In this document: in pieces, positions 1-7,400 of the stretch
Layout: each line of letters begins with the position of its first letter
How positions within the stretch are numbered: the stretch's first letter is position 1
Source: CAZZBK01 sp964652155
GTDB lineage: Bacteria > Planctomycetota > Planctomycetia > Pirellulales > PNKZ01
Direction of reading: 5' to 3'
Assembly: GCA_964652155.1 (NCBI GenBank)
Contig: CAZZBK010000103.1
Location: 1-22,396, forward strand
DNA length: 22,396 nt
Position numbers and translations under genes: made by a program
The notes under the pieces: generated by a model
What the model was told of the DNA's origin: nothing
Seen by the model: only the letters and a program-made list of their open reading frames with translations
Databases searched by the model: none

Positions 1-584
1 GAGATACCGACGAAGATCACGCCGAAGAGCCAGAGCGTGTGCCCCATGCCGCTGCCGGGGGAGGCTTGGAAGTTGTTCGACAAGGTTGGGTAGCCGGTCC
101 AGCCGGCGGCCGCCGCGCCCCCTTCGACAAAGAAACTGCAAATCATGCAGATGAACGACGGCCACATGAACCAATAGCTGAGCATGTTCAGCGTTGGAAA
201 CGCCATGTCGTCGGCGCCGATCATCAGCGGGATGAGGTAATTGCCAAACGCGCCCGCCAAGATCGGAATAATCACGAAGAAAATCATCACCGAGGCGTGC
301 ATGGTGAAGAGCATCGTGTAGAACTCGGGCGAGATCTGGCCCCCTTCGGCGGCGAATAGCATCCGGCCAACGATCGGCATGTCGCTCCAGGGCCAAGCCA
401 ACTGCCAGCGAACCGCCAAGGCGAGCAAGCCGCCGACCATGAACCACAACAGCGTCGAGAACAAAAACTGAATGCCGATCACCTTGTGATCGAGCGAAAA
501 GACGTAGGTGCTGAGAAAGCTGGCGCTATGACCGTGACCGTGGTCGGCGTGATCGTGCGCGTGGTCGTGGGCAATCGAACTCAT
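1..584 (-). CDS. coxA: Cytochrome c oxidase subunit I, N-terminal part (cut by window start)
   Basis: This is the N-terminal 194 residues of the haem-copper oxidase catalytic subunit; the rest lies beyond position 1. The start ATG is at 584-582, 37 bp after the coxB stop, with a weak AAGGG upstream. After a short cytoplasmic tail the protein reads LDHKVIGIQF, the usual subunit I opening. Helix II carries FTMHASVMIFF, whose His96 corresponds to a ligand of the low-spin haem; the family normally has Gly after this His, here Ala. GNYLIPLMIGADDMAFP is the conserved loop before helix III. The CuB and haem a3 ligands are outside the window, so the exact oxidase subtype cannot be checked. Residues 6-19 hold seven histidines (HDHAHDHADHGHGH). 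The gene is last in the visible respiratory block and probably cotranscribed with coxB. Confidence 0.95.
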   Translation of the reverse strand, partial: MSSIAHDHAHDHADHGHGHSASFLSTYVFSLDHKVIGIQFLFSTLLWFMVGGLLALAVRWQLAWPWSDMPIVGRMLFAAEGGQISPEFYTMLFTMHASVMIFFVIIPILAGAFGNYLIPLMIGADDMAFPTLNMLSYWFMWPSFICMICSFFVEGGAAAAGWTGYPTLSNNFQASPGSGMGHTLWLFGVIFVGI

Positions 585-621
585 AACCGTGAACCCTTGC
601 TGGGGATAATGCGAGCGGTTG

Positions 622-1371
622 TTACTTGCGGGTCTCTTGGGTGTCTAACGTCTTTTTCAGCCAGGCGTCAAAACTCGCGCGCGACTCGACGGTCAGCCGG
701 CCCTTCATCTTGTAGTGCCCCCAACCACAGAGCTCAGCGCACACCAGGTCGTAGGCCCCTTCTTCCTTGGCACGGAACCAGACCGGAATGACCATGCCTG
801 GCACCGCATCTTGCTTGACCCGTAAGTTGGGCAAAAAGAAGTCGTGCAGCACGTCCTGGCTTTCGAGGTTCACCAGGATGTCTTCGCCGACCGGCACGTG
901 CAGGTCGTTCACATGATGGATGTCGTCGGCAGTGTCGAGCAGACCGTCGTGGCCCGGGTATTGGAGCCGCCACTCGAATTGCCGGCCGGTCACGCGGACC
1001 GTGGGCTTCATGTCGGGCTTGCGCATCTTGACGTCGGCCCAGGCGCTCATCTGATAGATGGCGATGAACAACAGCGTGGCGGCGGGCAGAATCGTCCAGA
1101 CGATTTCCAGGTTGTGGCTGCCGTGGGTGTACTTGACCGGCTCGCGGTTGACTTGGCCATCGTACTTCCAGAGGAACCAGAACAGCGTCACCTCGGTGGC
1201 GATGAACACCGCCCCGGTGAGGAACAGAATAAAATAATACAGATGGTCGATCGTATGGCCGTGCTCCGAGATATCGGGCGGCAGCCACATGTACCCTGCC
1301 GCGCCCCACCAAAAGCAGGCGACGCCCAGGATCGGGACCGTCAGGAATAACAAACTCCAGAGCTTATTCAC
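622..1371 (-). CDS. coxB: Cytochrome c oxidase subunit II (CuA subunit)
   Basis: This 249-residue protein takes electrons from a periplasmic carrier through its CuA centre and passes them to subunit I. Hydrophobic segments at about 5-28, 43-68 and 90-110 anchor it. The C-terminal cupredoxin domain has the complete CuA ligand set: His176 (VLHDFF) and Cys211, Glu213, Cys215, His219, Met222 in CAELCGWGHYKM. The aromatic QFEW stretch at 131-134 corresponds to the electron-entry region of the family. There is no fused cytochrome c domain after the CuA site, so the carrier must come from another gene, such as the dihaem lipoprotein just upstream. The start is GTG at 1371-1369, with GGAG seven bases before it; no better ATG exists nearby. 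The coxA start follows 37 bp after its stop. Confidence 0.95.
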   Translation of the reverse strand: MNKLWSLLFLTVPILGVACFWWGAAGYMWLPPDISEHGHTIDHLYYFILFLTGAVFIATEVTLFWFLWKYDGQVNREPVKYTHGSHNLEIVWTILPAATLLFIAIYQMSAWADVKMRKPDMKPTVRVTGRQFEWRLQYPGHDGLLDTADDIHHVNDLHVPVGEDILVNLESQDVLHDFFLPNLRVKQDAVPGMVIPVWFRAKEEGAYDLVCAELCGWGHYKMKGRLTVESRASFDAWLKKTLDTQETRK

Positions 1372-1378
1372 CGGTGTT

Positions 1379-1382
1379 CTCC
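1379..1382 (-). promoter_or_regulatory. Ribosome binding site for the GTG start of coxB
   Basis: On the minus strand GGAG lies seven bases before the GTG at 1371-1369. It supports GTG as the coxB start, since the first hydrophobic helix begins a few residues later and no ATG is placed as well. Confidence 0.55.
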
Positions 1383-1392
1383 GCTCGTATTT

Positions 1393-2607
1393 TTACTGAC
1401 GGTCTCTGACCATCGTGGCCGTCTGGTGCGGCGGCTGATTGGGATGTTGAAACGGCATCGCCCGGACGTAGTCGACCAGCGCCCAGATTTCCGCAGGGTT
1501 CTTCAGAACGTTGCTGTTATCGGGCATCGGAGTGCCGTTGATGCCGGAAACGACACGGCGATAAATGTCTGCCGGTGAACGTCCGAAGCGAAAGATATTG
1601 GTGCGGAAACTACGCGGCCGGATGTCTTGCTTGGCCAGGGTCCAATAGGTCTTGGGATCGTAGCCCGTCTCGCCGGGGCGCTTCTTGTCTTTGTTCCAAT
1701 CGTCGAAGAGCGCTTCTTCGCTGCCATCCCCCAAGCCCGTCGGGCCGTGGCATTTCATGCACTGCGCTTTGGGCCCCTTGAAGATCGATTCGCCCAACTT
1801 GTGCCAAGCATCGGGCTTCTTGGCTTCAGCCGCCTTGTAGGCATCGGGGTACATTTCGTCCCACTTGAATTCTTTCCACTTCGCCAAGTCGTTCTTGAGT
1901 TCCTCCGAGGGATAATCTTCAGGGGCGATGACGACGCTGTCGGCCGCCAACCATTGATCGGCGTAGTTGTCGAACTCGGCTTTAATTTCCTCGGGCGACA
2001 GGTCCAGCTTGCCGTCATTCCCCTTGAGGTTTTGCCAGAGCACGGTTTCGACCTCGCCGCGAATGGTCAAGTATTTGACATATTCGACCAGCGACTTGAC
2101 CTCATCCTCGGGCAACAACGCAAACGAGGGCATGGCCGTGCCGGGAATGCCGTCGCGAATGATGCGTTCCAGATCGGCCGACGTTGGCTTGCCAGCGCGT
2201 TGCGTGGACTTGAATTTGTACTTGCCGGCCCGATAGTCGCGCGGATAGGGGTTCAGGAACGCGGCGGTCGGCCCCGCCCCGTCGCCGCTGATGCCGTGAC
2301 AATGGACGCAGTGCTGACGATACAAGCCGTGCTTGCCGTCCTTGCTGGTGCCGGTCGGTCCGGCCGAAGCCAGCAAGCGCGACTTATTCAGCTTGGTTTC
2401 ATCAATGACGAAAGGGTCGTCCGGCGTGCCAAACAAAGCCTGCAATGCCGACACAATTTGCCGAGCGCCGCTGCTGTTGATGTACTCGCTTTGACCATCA
2501 CCTTGATAGTTAAGCGTGAACTTCGCGGGGGGCGCTTGTCCGCATCCCAGCCAAGTCGCCATGGCCAACGTCAACAGGCTGAATTGAATCAGTTTATGAA
2601 GCATCAT
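1393..2607 (-). CDS. Dihaem cytochrome c lipoprotein
   Basis: This 404-residue exported cytochrome has two class I-like c domains. The N-terminus is a lipoprotein-type signal ending in WLGC, with Cys22 the likely lipidated residue; Trp at -3 is unusual. Residues about 35-75 form an extension without a haem (SEYINSSGARQIV, LFGTPDDPF). Haem motif 1 is CVHCH (100-104) with likely ligand Met159 in GTAMP. Haem motif 2 is CMKCH (283-287) with likely ligand Met361 in GTPMP. A Lys/Glu-rich linker at about 185-275 joins the domains. The gene lies 21 bp before coxB and after the copper-protein genes, so it is a good candidate donor to CuA; that role is inference. Start is ATG 2607; a second ATG follows directly, and no clear Shine-Dalgarno site is seen. 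Confidence 0.93.
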   Translation of the reverse strand: MMLHKLIQFSLLTLAMATWLGCGQAPPAKFTLNYQGDGQSEYINSSGARQIVSALQALFGTPDDPFVIDETKLNKSRLLASAGPTGTSKDGKHGLYRQHCVHCHGISGDGAGPTAAFLNPYPRDYRAGKYKFKSTQRAGKPTSADLERIIRDGIPGTAMPSFALLPEDEVKSLVEYVKYLTIRGEVETVLWQNLKGNDGKLDLSPEEIKAEFDNYADQWLAADSVVIAPEDYPSEELKNDLAKWKEFKWDEMYPDAYKAAEAKKPDAWHKLGESIFKGPKAQCMKCHGPTGLGDGSEEALFDDWNKDKKRPGETGYDPKTYWTLAKQDIRPRSFRTNIFRFGRSPADIYRRVVSGINGTPMPDNSNVLKNPAEIWALVDYVRAMPFQHPNQPPHQTATMVRDRQ

Positions 2608-2641
2608 ATGTCAGTCTGAAAAACAAATGATCAAAATACAC

Positions 2642-3502
2642 TTAATTGAACACGGCCACGGGAACCGCGATGTCCTTCAAATCCTCAACGCCGTTCTCGG
2701 GAATGGTGACCGCAAACTGGCCTTTGCCGCCGCGCACCGGAATGCCCTTGGCAGACCGCTCGTGCCACACCAGAAACTCGACCTTCTCACCCGCCGGAAC
2801 ATTCTTGATCTCGAACGAACCATCGGGGCCCGTCACGGCAAAGTACGGGTCGTCACGCGCAATCACCCAGGCCTTCATCCAGGCATGGATCGAGCATGTC
2901 GCCGAGGTTGGCGCCTGCATGCCGCGATCAATCTTGTACGGCAACGATCCCTGCGAAGGAATCGTCGAGTTGGTGCCATTTTGACCGATGGGCGAGATCG
3001 CCGTGTTGTGACCCACCGGATCGCTGTTCTTGAGCAGGATGGTTTGCTTCGCGCGGACGGCGAGAACATGCGTCAGAAACAAACACGCCTTCTGATCGAA
3101 CTCGGCGGGGGCCGCGGGAACTTCCTTGGCGTCTGGATGAATGCGAGACACCTTGCGCGCGAAGATCAGCACGTTGGCAATTCCCTTGCTCGTGGGATCA
3201 ACGACCAAGTCCTCGTTCTTGACCGACTGGCCGCAAACTTCCATGTCCTTGCCACCGGTCGAGAGTGGATTCAGAGCTGGCGGCGCGCCATCCAGCTTAA
3301 AAACCCCCTTGATCGTTCCCCAACCGGTACCCATCGCGACCGTACTTCCACCTGCGACGGCTTTCTCGTTGCTGGCCATCTTCTTGCGCAACGAGTCCAC
3401 CACCGAGAGTTCGGCGTCAGGCGTCCGTGGTGTCGAACGACTGCATCCCGACAGCACCGACCCAATCAGCGCCAGCAACAATAACCTGTGCAGTTTCATC
3501 AT
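2642..3502 (-). CDS. Cupredoxin-like lipoprotein with C-terminal transthyretin-like domain
   Basis: This 286-residue lipoprotein has a lipobox LSGC (Cys20). After a polar linker, a beta-rich domain starts at about 61 (WGTIKGVFKLDG). It has a full type 1 copper ligand pattern: His165 in SDPVGHNT and Cys203, His206, Met209 in CSIHAWM. The C-x2-H-x2-M spacing is that of amicyanin. Cys90 and Cys140 could form a disulfide. The C-terminus (about 215-285, GPDGSFEIKNVPAGEKVEF) resembles a carboxypeptidase regulatory-like, transthyretin-type fold. It is clearly a paralogue of the next upstream gene at 3556-4302. Database names for such proteins often read 'methylamine utilization' or 'carboxypeptidase regulatory-like'; neither tells the function. 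Its place between the b-type complex and the oxidase suggests a membrane-tethered electron carrier. AGGA precedes the ATG by a few bases. Confidence 0.85.
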   Translation of the reverse strand: MMKLHRLLLLALIGSVLSGCSRSTPRTPDAELSVVDSLRKKMASNEKAVAGGSTVAMGTGWGTIKGVFKLDGAPPALNPLSTGGKDMEVCGQSVKNEDLVVDPTSKGIANVLIFARKVSRIHPDAKEVPAAPAEFDQKACLFLTHVLAVRAKQTILLKNSDPVGHNTAISPIGQNGTNSTIPSQGSLPYKIDRGMQAPTSATCSIHAWMKAWVIARDDPYFAVTGPDGSFEIKNVPAGEKVEFLVWHERSAKGIPVRGGKGQFAVTIPENGVEDLKDIAVPVAVFN

Positions 3503-3555
3503 GCGATCCTAGCGTGTCGCGGCCACCGCTGGGCGGCCGCTCAAATTTCAATGCC

Positions 3556-4302
3556 TTACTTGTTGATCTTGGCGAGCGGGACCTTGATGTCGCCCAGATC
3601 GTTGTCCCCCGCGGCGATCGTCTTCTTGAAGCGCCCCTTCTCCCAACCGCTAACTTCCAAGTAGCCCCCCTTCTCATGCCACGCTTGGAATTCCAACTCA
3701 CCGGCAGGCAAGTTCTTGATCTCGAAGCTGCCGTCGGCCTTGGTGATCGCAAAGTACGGGTTGTCACGCGGCAGGATGTAACCCTTCATCCACGGATGGA
3801 TATTGCAGGTCACCGGCACCGGCAGCAATTGAGCGCGGTTGAACTTGTGATCCACCTGTCCGCCCGATGGAATCAGAGGATTGATGCCGACGTCGCCCAG
3901 CGGCTGCAGGTTGCTGTTGTGGCCGACCGGATCGCTGTTCTTGAGCACCACGGTTTGCGTGAGCACGACAGGCAGAATGTGCGGGTCGAAACGGCAGCCC
4001 TTGTTGTCGTAGTCGACCTTGTCGTTCGCCTTGGCGGCGTAGTCGGCATGGACCTGAACGCCCTTGGTGCGAACGTAGATGACAATGTTGGCAATGGCAC
4101 CGTTGGGGCCAACCACCAGCGACTCGTCGGTCAGGTTGTGCTTGCCGCAGACCTCGACATCTTTGTTCACGTCGATCTTGATCGGGGCGGGGACCGCGCC
4201 ATCCAGCGTGAACTTTCCTTTGAGCGTGCCCCATTGGGCCTGGGCGGGAACAACCACCAGAGCCAGCGCGATGGCCAACGTGAACGATAGATAGCGATTC
4301 AT
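3556..4302 (-). CDS. Secreted cupredoxin-like protein with C-terminal transthyretin-like domain
   Basis: This 248-residue protein has a classical signal peptide (MNRYLSFTLAIALALVV, cleavage likely after AQA, about residue 22). It has no lipobox, so it should be soluble in the periplasm. The copper pattern matches its paralogue: His128 in SDPVGHNS and Cys166, His169, Met172 in CNIHPWM, with amicyanin-like spacing. Cys52 and Cys103 are conserved with the paralogue. The C-terminal domain begins near 183 (PYFAITKADGSFEIKNLPAGE). The reading frame is open up to 4365, but the signal peptide, an AGGAG site at 4314-4318 and a hairpin across the longer start all favour ATG 4302. It lies between the octahaem cytochrome and the lipoprotein paralogue. 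A role as a mobile copper carrier is inferred from motif and place, not known. Confidence 0.86.
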   Translation of the reverse strand: MNRYLSFTLAIALALVVVPAQAQWGTLKGKFTLDGAVPAPIKIDVNKDVEVCGKHNLTDESLVVGPNGAIANIVIYVRTKGVQVHADYAAKANDKVDYDNKGCRFDPHILPVVLTQTVVLKNSDPVGHNSNLQPLGDVGINPLIPSGGQVDHKFNRAQLLPVPVTCNIHPWMKGYILPRDNPYFAITKADGSFEIKNLPAGELEFQAWHEKGGYLEVSGWEKGRFKKTIAAGDNDLGDIKVPLAKINK

Positions 4303-4310
4303 GATGCGTG

Positions 4311-4318
4311 CTTCTCCT
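4311..4318 (-). promoter_or_regulatory. Ribosome binding site deciding the start of the secreted cupredoxin gene
   Basis: AGGAGAAG on the minus strand lies 8 to 11 bases before ATG 4302. It supports the internal ATG, directly before the signal peptide, over the longer open frame. Confidence 0.5.
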
Positions 4319-4360
4319 GCCACCCACACAAGAATCCAATTCTCGTGTCGGTCGGCGTGT

Positions 4361-4402
4361 GACAAAAACGACCCCGTCGCCAGACGGCATTCTCAACGGG
4401 GC
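4361..4402 (-). terminator. Possible hairpin with T-run inside the respiratory block
   Basis: On the minus strand CCGTC-TGGC-GACGG forms a short stem, and CCCCGT (4396-4401) can instead pair with ACGGGG (4372-4377). A run of five T follows at 4368-4364. It lies in the 148-bp gap after the octahaem gene and before the cupredoxin gene. It could be a weak terminator or attenuator that lowers transcription into the copper-protein and oxidase genes. The stems are short and alternative, so this is tentative. Confidence 0.35.
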
Positions 4403-4450
4403 TGACGAATAAAACCCTTCTAACGATACAAACTTAACAAACGTGTATGA

Positions 4451-7400
4451 CTACTGACCTCCGCCGCTGGTCGTCGGGGCCGCGACCGGGACAGCGGTTG
4501 GCGGCTTGACCCGCGCTTTGATCGAGTTGGCTTGTTGGTCGGTCATGTAACGGGACCAGTTGAGCAACAAGTCGACCACCGACTGCACCTGCTGCTCGCT
4601 CGTGCCGCTCAATAATTTCTGATCGGCGGGTTTGTCGATCGGGAAATTGACCGGCATGCCCGTGTAGGGGAGCATGGTGTTCGGCTGCGCCAGCCATTTC
4701 AGCAAGAACTCCGGTCGCAACCGCTGCGCGACACGATCCAACTGCGGTGCGAGCGTGACCGGGGTCCCCGGCGGGGTAAAGTCGCCCACCTTGTGACACT
4801 TCACGCAGTAGTTATTGTCGGTGAGCACGCGCAACGCACCGTCGAGCCGCTCGTGCGACTTCGTCCGCTCGTCGTCGGTCATTGTATTGGTCGACCAACT
4901 GCGTTCATCAAACTCATACGGGTATTGCGTGTTGTCCTTGGCCGCGAAGTAATCGGCCAAAATACGCGCTTCGCTGGCCGAGAAATTGAACTTGGGCATC
5001 CGCAAGACCACGGCCGGGCGAATCGCATACGGATCGAGCAGGAACTCGTAGAGCCACTCGGGACGAACTTTTTCCCCTTCGCCCACTAGCGGCGGCGGGA
5101 CCCAACCCCAGGCGTCACTCGCTTTGACGTTACCGTTGACTTTCTTTTCCGTGGCCAGGACCAACGGGTGCAAGAACCGCGCCAAGTCACCACCGTACGG
5201 CGGTCGCTTGTTCGTGATGTTCTCAGCCTTCACTTCGATTTCTTGACCACCCACCATCCAGGCATGACCGTTGATCGCGACGTTCTTCCAGAGTTGGAAG
5301 AAGTGCACCGGCTTGCCTGTGTCGGGGTCTTCCTGCACTTCAGGGTTCGGCATACCCGTGATCCGGGCGTGACCGAGCCCGCGGCGATCGACTGCCCGCG
5401 AGGCGGCCAACTGCTCGGGGGTGAAATGCGGCCGCAGGATTTCGTACCCCTTGAATTCCGGCGGGCCGGCAAACTCGTTCGGTTTGTAGTCGAACTCCCA
5501 CGTCTCGTGGTCGATCGTGTGACAGCCAACGCAGTTAAACTGTTCGAGCAACTGGCGGCCATCTTCGATCGCCTTCTGTCGCGGCGTCGGCTTGTAGACG
5601 TACTTCGCGGCGGGTGGCTCGGCGACCAATCCCAACACAAACGTGATGATTTGTTCGACCTCTTCGCTCGTCAGGTTGAACTTGGGCATCCGCAGCCGGT
5701 CGAGATAATCCTTATGCTCGGTCTTCTTGTAGTCGTAGCTGCGCGGCTCGTTAAGCTTTTGCCAAATAAACCCGTCGCGGCCATGATGCATCAGGGCACC
5801 CAAGAAGTAGCCTGTGTCGGCATCGAGGTCCTTTAGATTGATCTCATGATGCTCGCCGTGCCCGTGCTTCTTTTGCAGGTAGACGGCGATTTGCTCGAAA
5901 GCCAACTTGCTGGGCTCTTTGCGCCCCCAATCGGCCAGTGTGGTACCGATCGGCTTGGCGTCTTCAAAGCCCGGAATGTCGTGGCAGCCCGCGCAGCCAA
6001 GTCGAGCAATCGACTTGCGGCCCACGTAGAGCAGCTTCTTCTGGCGGAGCGCGGCGGCCGATTCGCCGTTCTGCGAGATGAGCGTCAACTCATCGCCGCG
6101 GAGGTTCTTGGCCCGGGCGGCCGGAATACCCTGCTCGCGATATTGCTCAGTCTCGCTTTGCGTGAATACGCTCTTGAGATATAGCCCAACGAGGTTGTTG
6201 AGCGTCTGATCGTTCACGTCGGGCACGGCAGGCGCTTGATACCCCTTGCTCGCCAACAGGTACTCGACCATGTCGGCGGCGGGATCGACCGTCGTGCCGT
6301 CGGCTTGCTTCGTCGGCTCAATGAACAAATTGGGCATTGCACTGCGGGCATGGTAGTGCTGCGGCTGACGGATCCAACTGTAGAGCCAATCCTTGCCACG
6401 CTTGTCGAACAACTTGCCGCCGAGCCGACCGAGGTCCGGTCCTTGTGTATCCTTGGCGGCCGGGAAGTCGGGATGCTTGTGACAGGCCAAGCAGCCTCGC
6501 GTCTCGAAGGCCACCTTGCCTCGCTCGGCGCTCGGAGCGATTGCGCCCTTGGCGGGAGACACGTAGTCAAACGCCTGTTGCTTGCCGGCGTCGAGCAGAT
6601 ACTCGGCAATCGCCCGAATCTCAACCGGCTCCATCGCATGCGCCACCTCTAAGCCCGAGGGCTGGCCATCGGCCTTTTTCGGTGCGTCGAGCGCGTCGGG
6701 CTGCAAGTGATCGTGCAGGCCGAAGAACTTGGGCATCTTGGTCGAGGGACGGAAGTTTTTCGGGTCACGCACCCAGTCGTACAAGAACGGCAGATCAACC
6801 TTCTTGTCGAGGTGCCGCAGGCTGGGACCCACCTTGCGAAATTTGCCCGGCGAGTCCTCATCGGCCGCCAACAACTGGGCCATACTGCGGCTGGTGGGAG
6901 ATAGCTTCGAGTCACCCGCCTTCACGCTGAGCAATTGTTCGGCGAGCAGCTTACGCGGCGTGGCGCGGTCGGGATGGTCGATCACCTCGCGGGCCATTTT
7001 CTGCTGGGCGTCGCTCAGCGCCTTGTCGTTGATCAGTTGCGAAGCGTATGACGCGTAGCTCGGCTCAGCCCGCAGGTCCGGACCACGACGCTTGTTGGGA
7101 CCATCGTAGCCGTTGATCTCGTGGCAGCCAAAGCAACCGACCTGACGGATCAGATGGTAGCCGGCCATCAACTTTGGTGCCGGCGGGTCAGGGAACCGCT
7201 CGCTCGGCTCGAGCTCGCCCAGGTCATGATGGCACTTGAGGCAACTGCTCTGCGCGAAGCGGTCGGGCCGCATCGGCTGAATCCAGTGATGGTTGTCGAA
7301 CCAGCCGTACTTGGTTTTCCAGTCGGCCGCTTCTTGCGCATCGTTCGGCGTGTGTGAAACCCACTTGAACTGCGTGGCACTCCCCTGCCCTTCGTGACAA

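Noticed and set aside
1627..2619. 330-codon plus-strand frame opposite the dihaem cytochrome
   Set aside because: The minus strand encodes two intact haem domains there; the antisense frame has no recognisable domain.
3427..4290. 287-codon plus-strand frame opposite the copper proteins
   Set aside because: Spans two well-supported minus-strand genes and the gap between them, with no motif of its own.
4303..4365. Longer cupredoxin start at 4365
   Set aside because: It would put 21 polar residues before a standard signal peptide and overlaps the hairpin; ATG 4302 has an AGGAG site.
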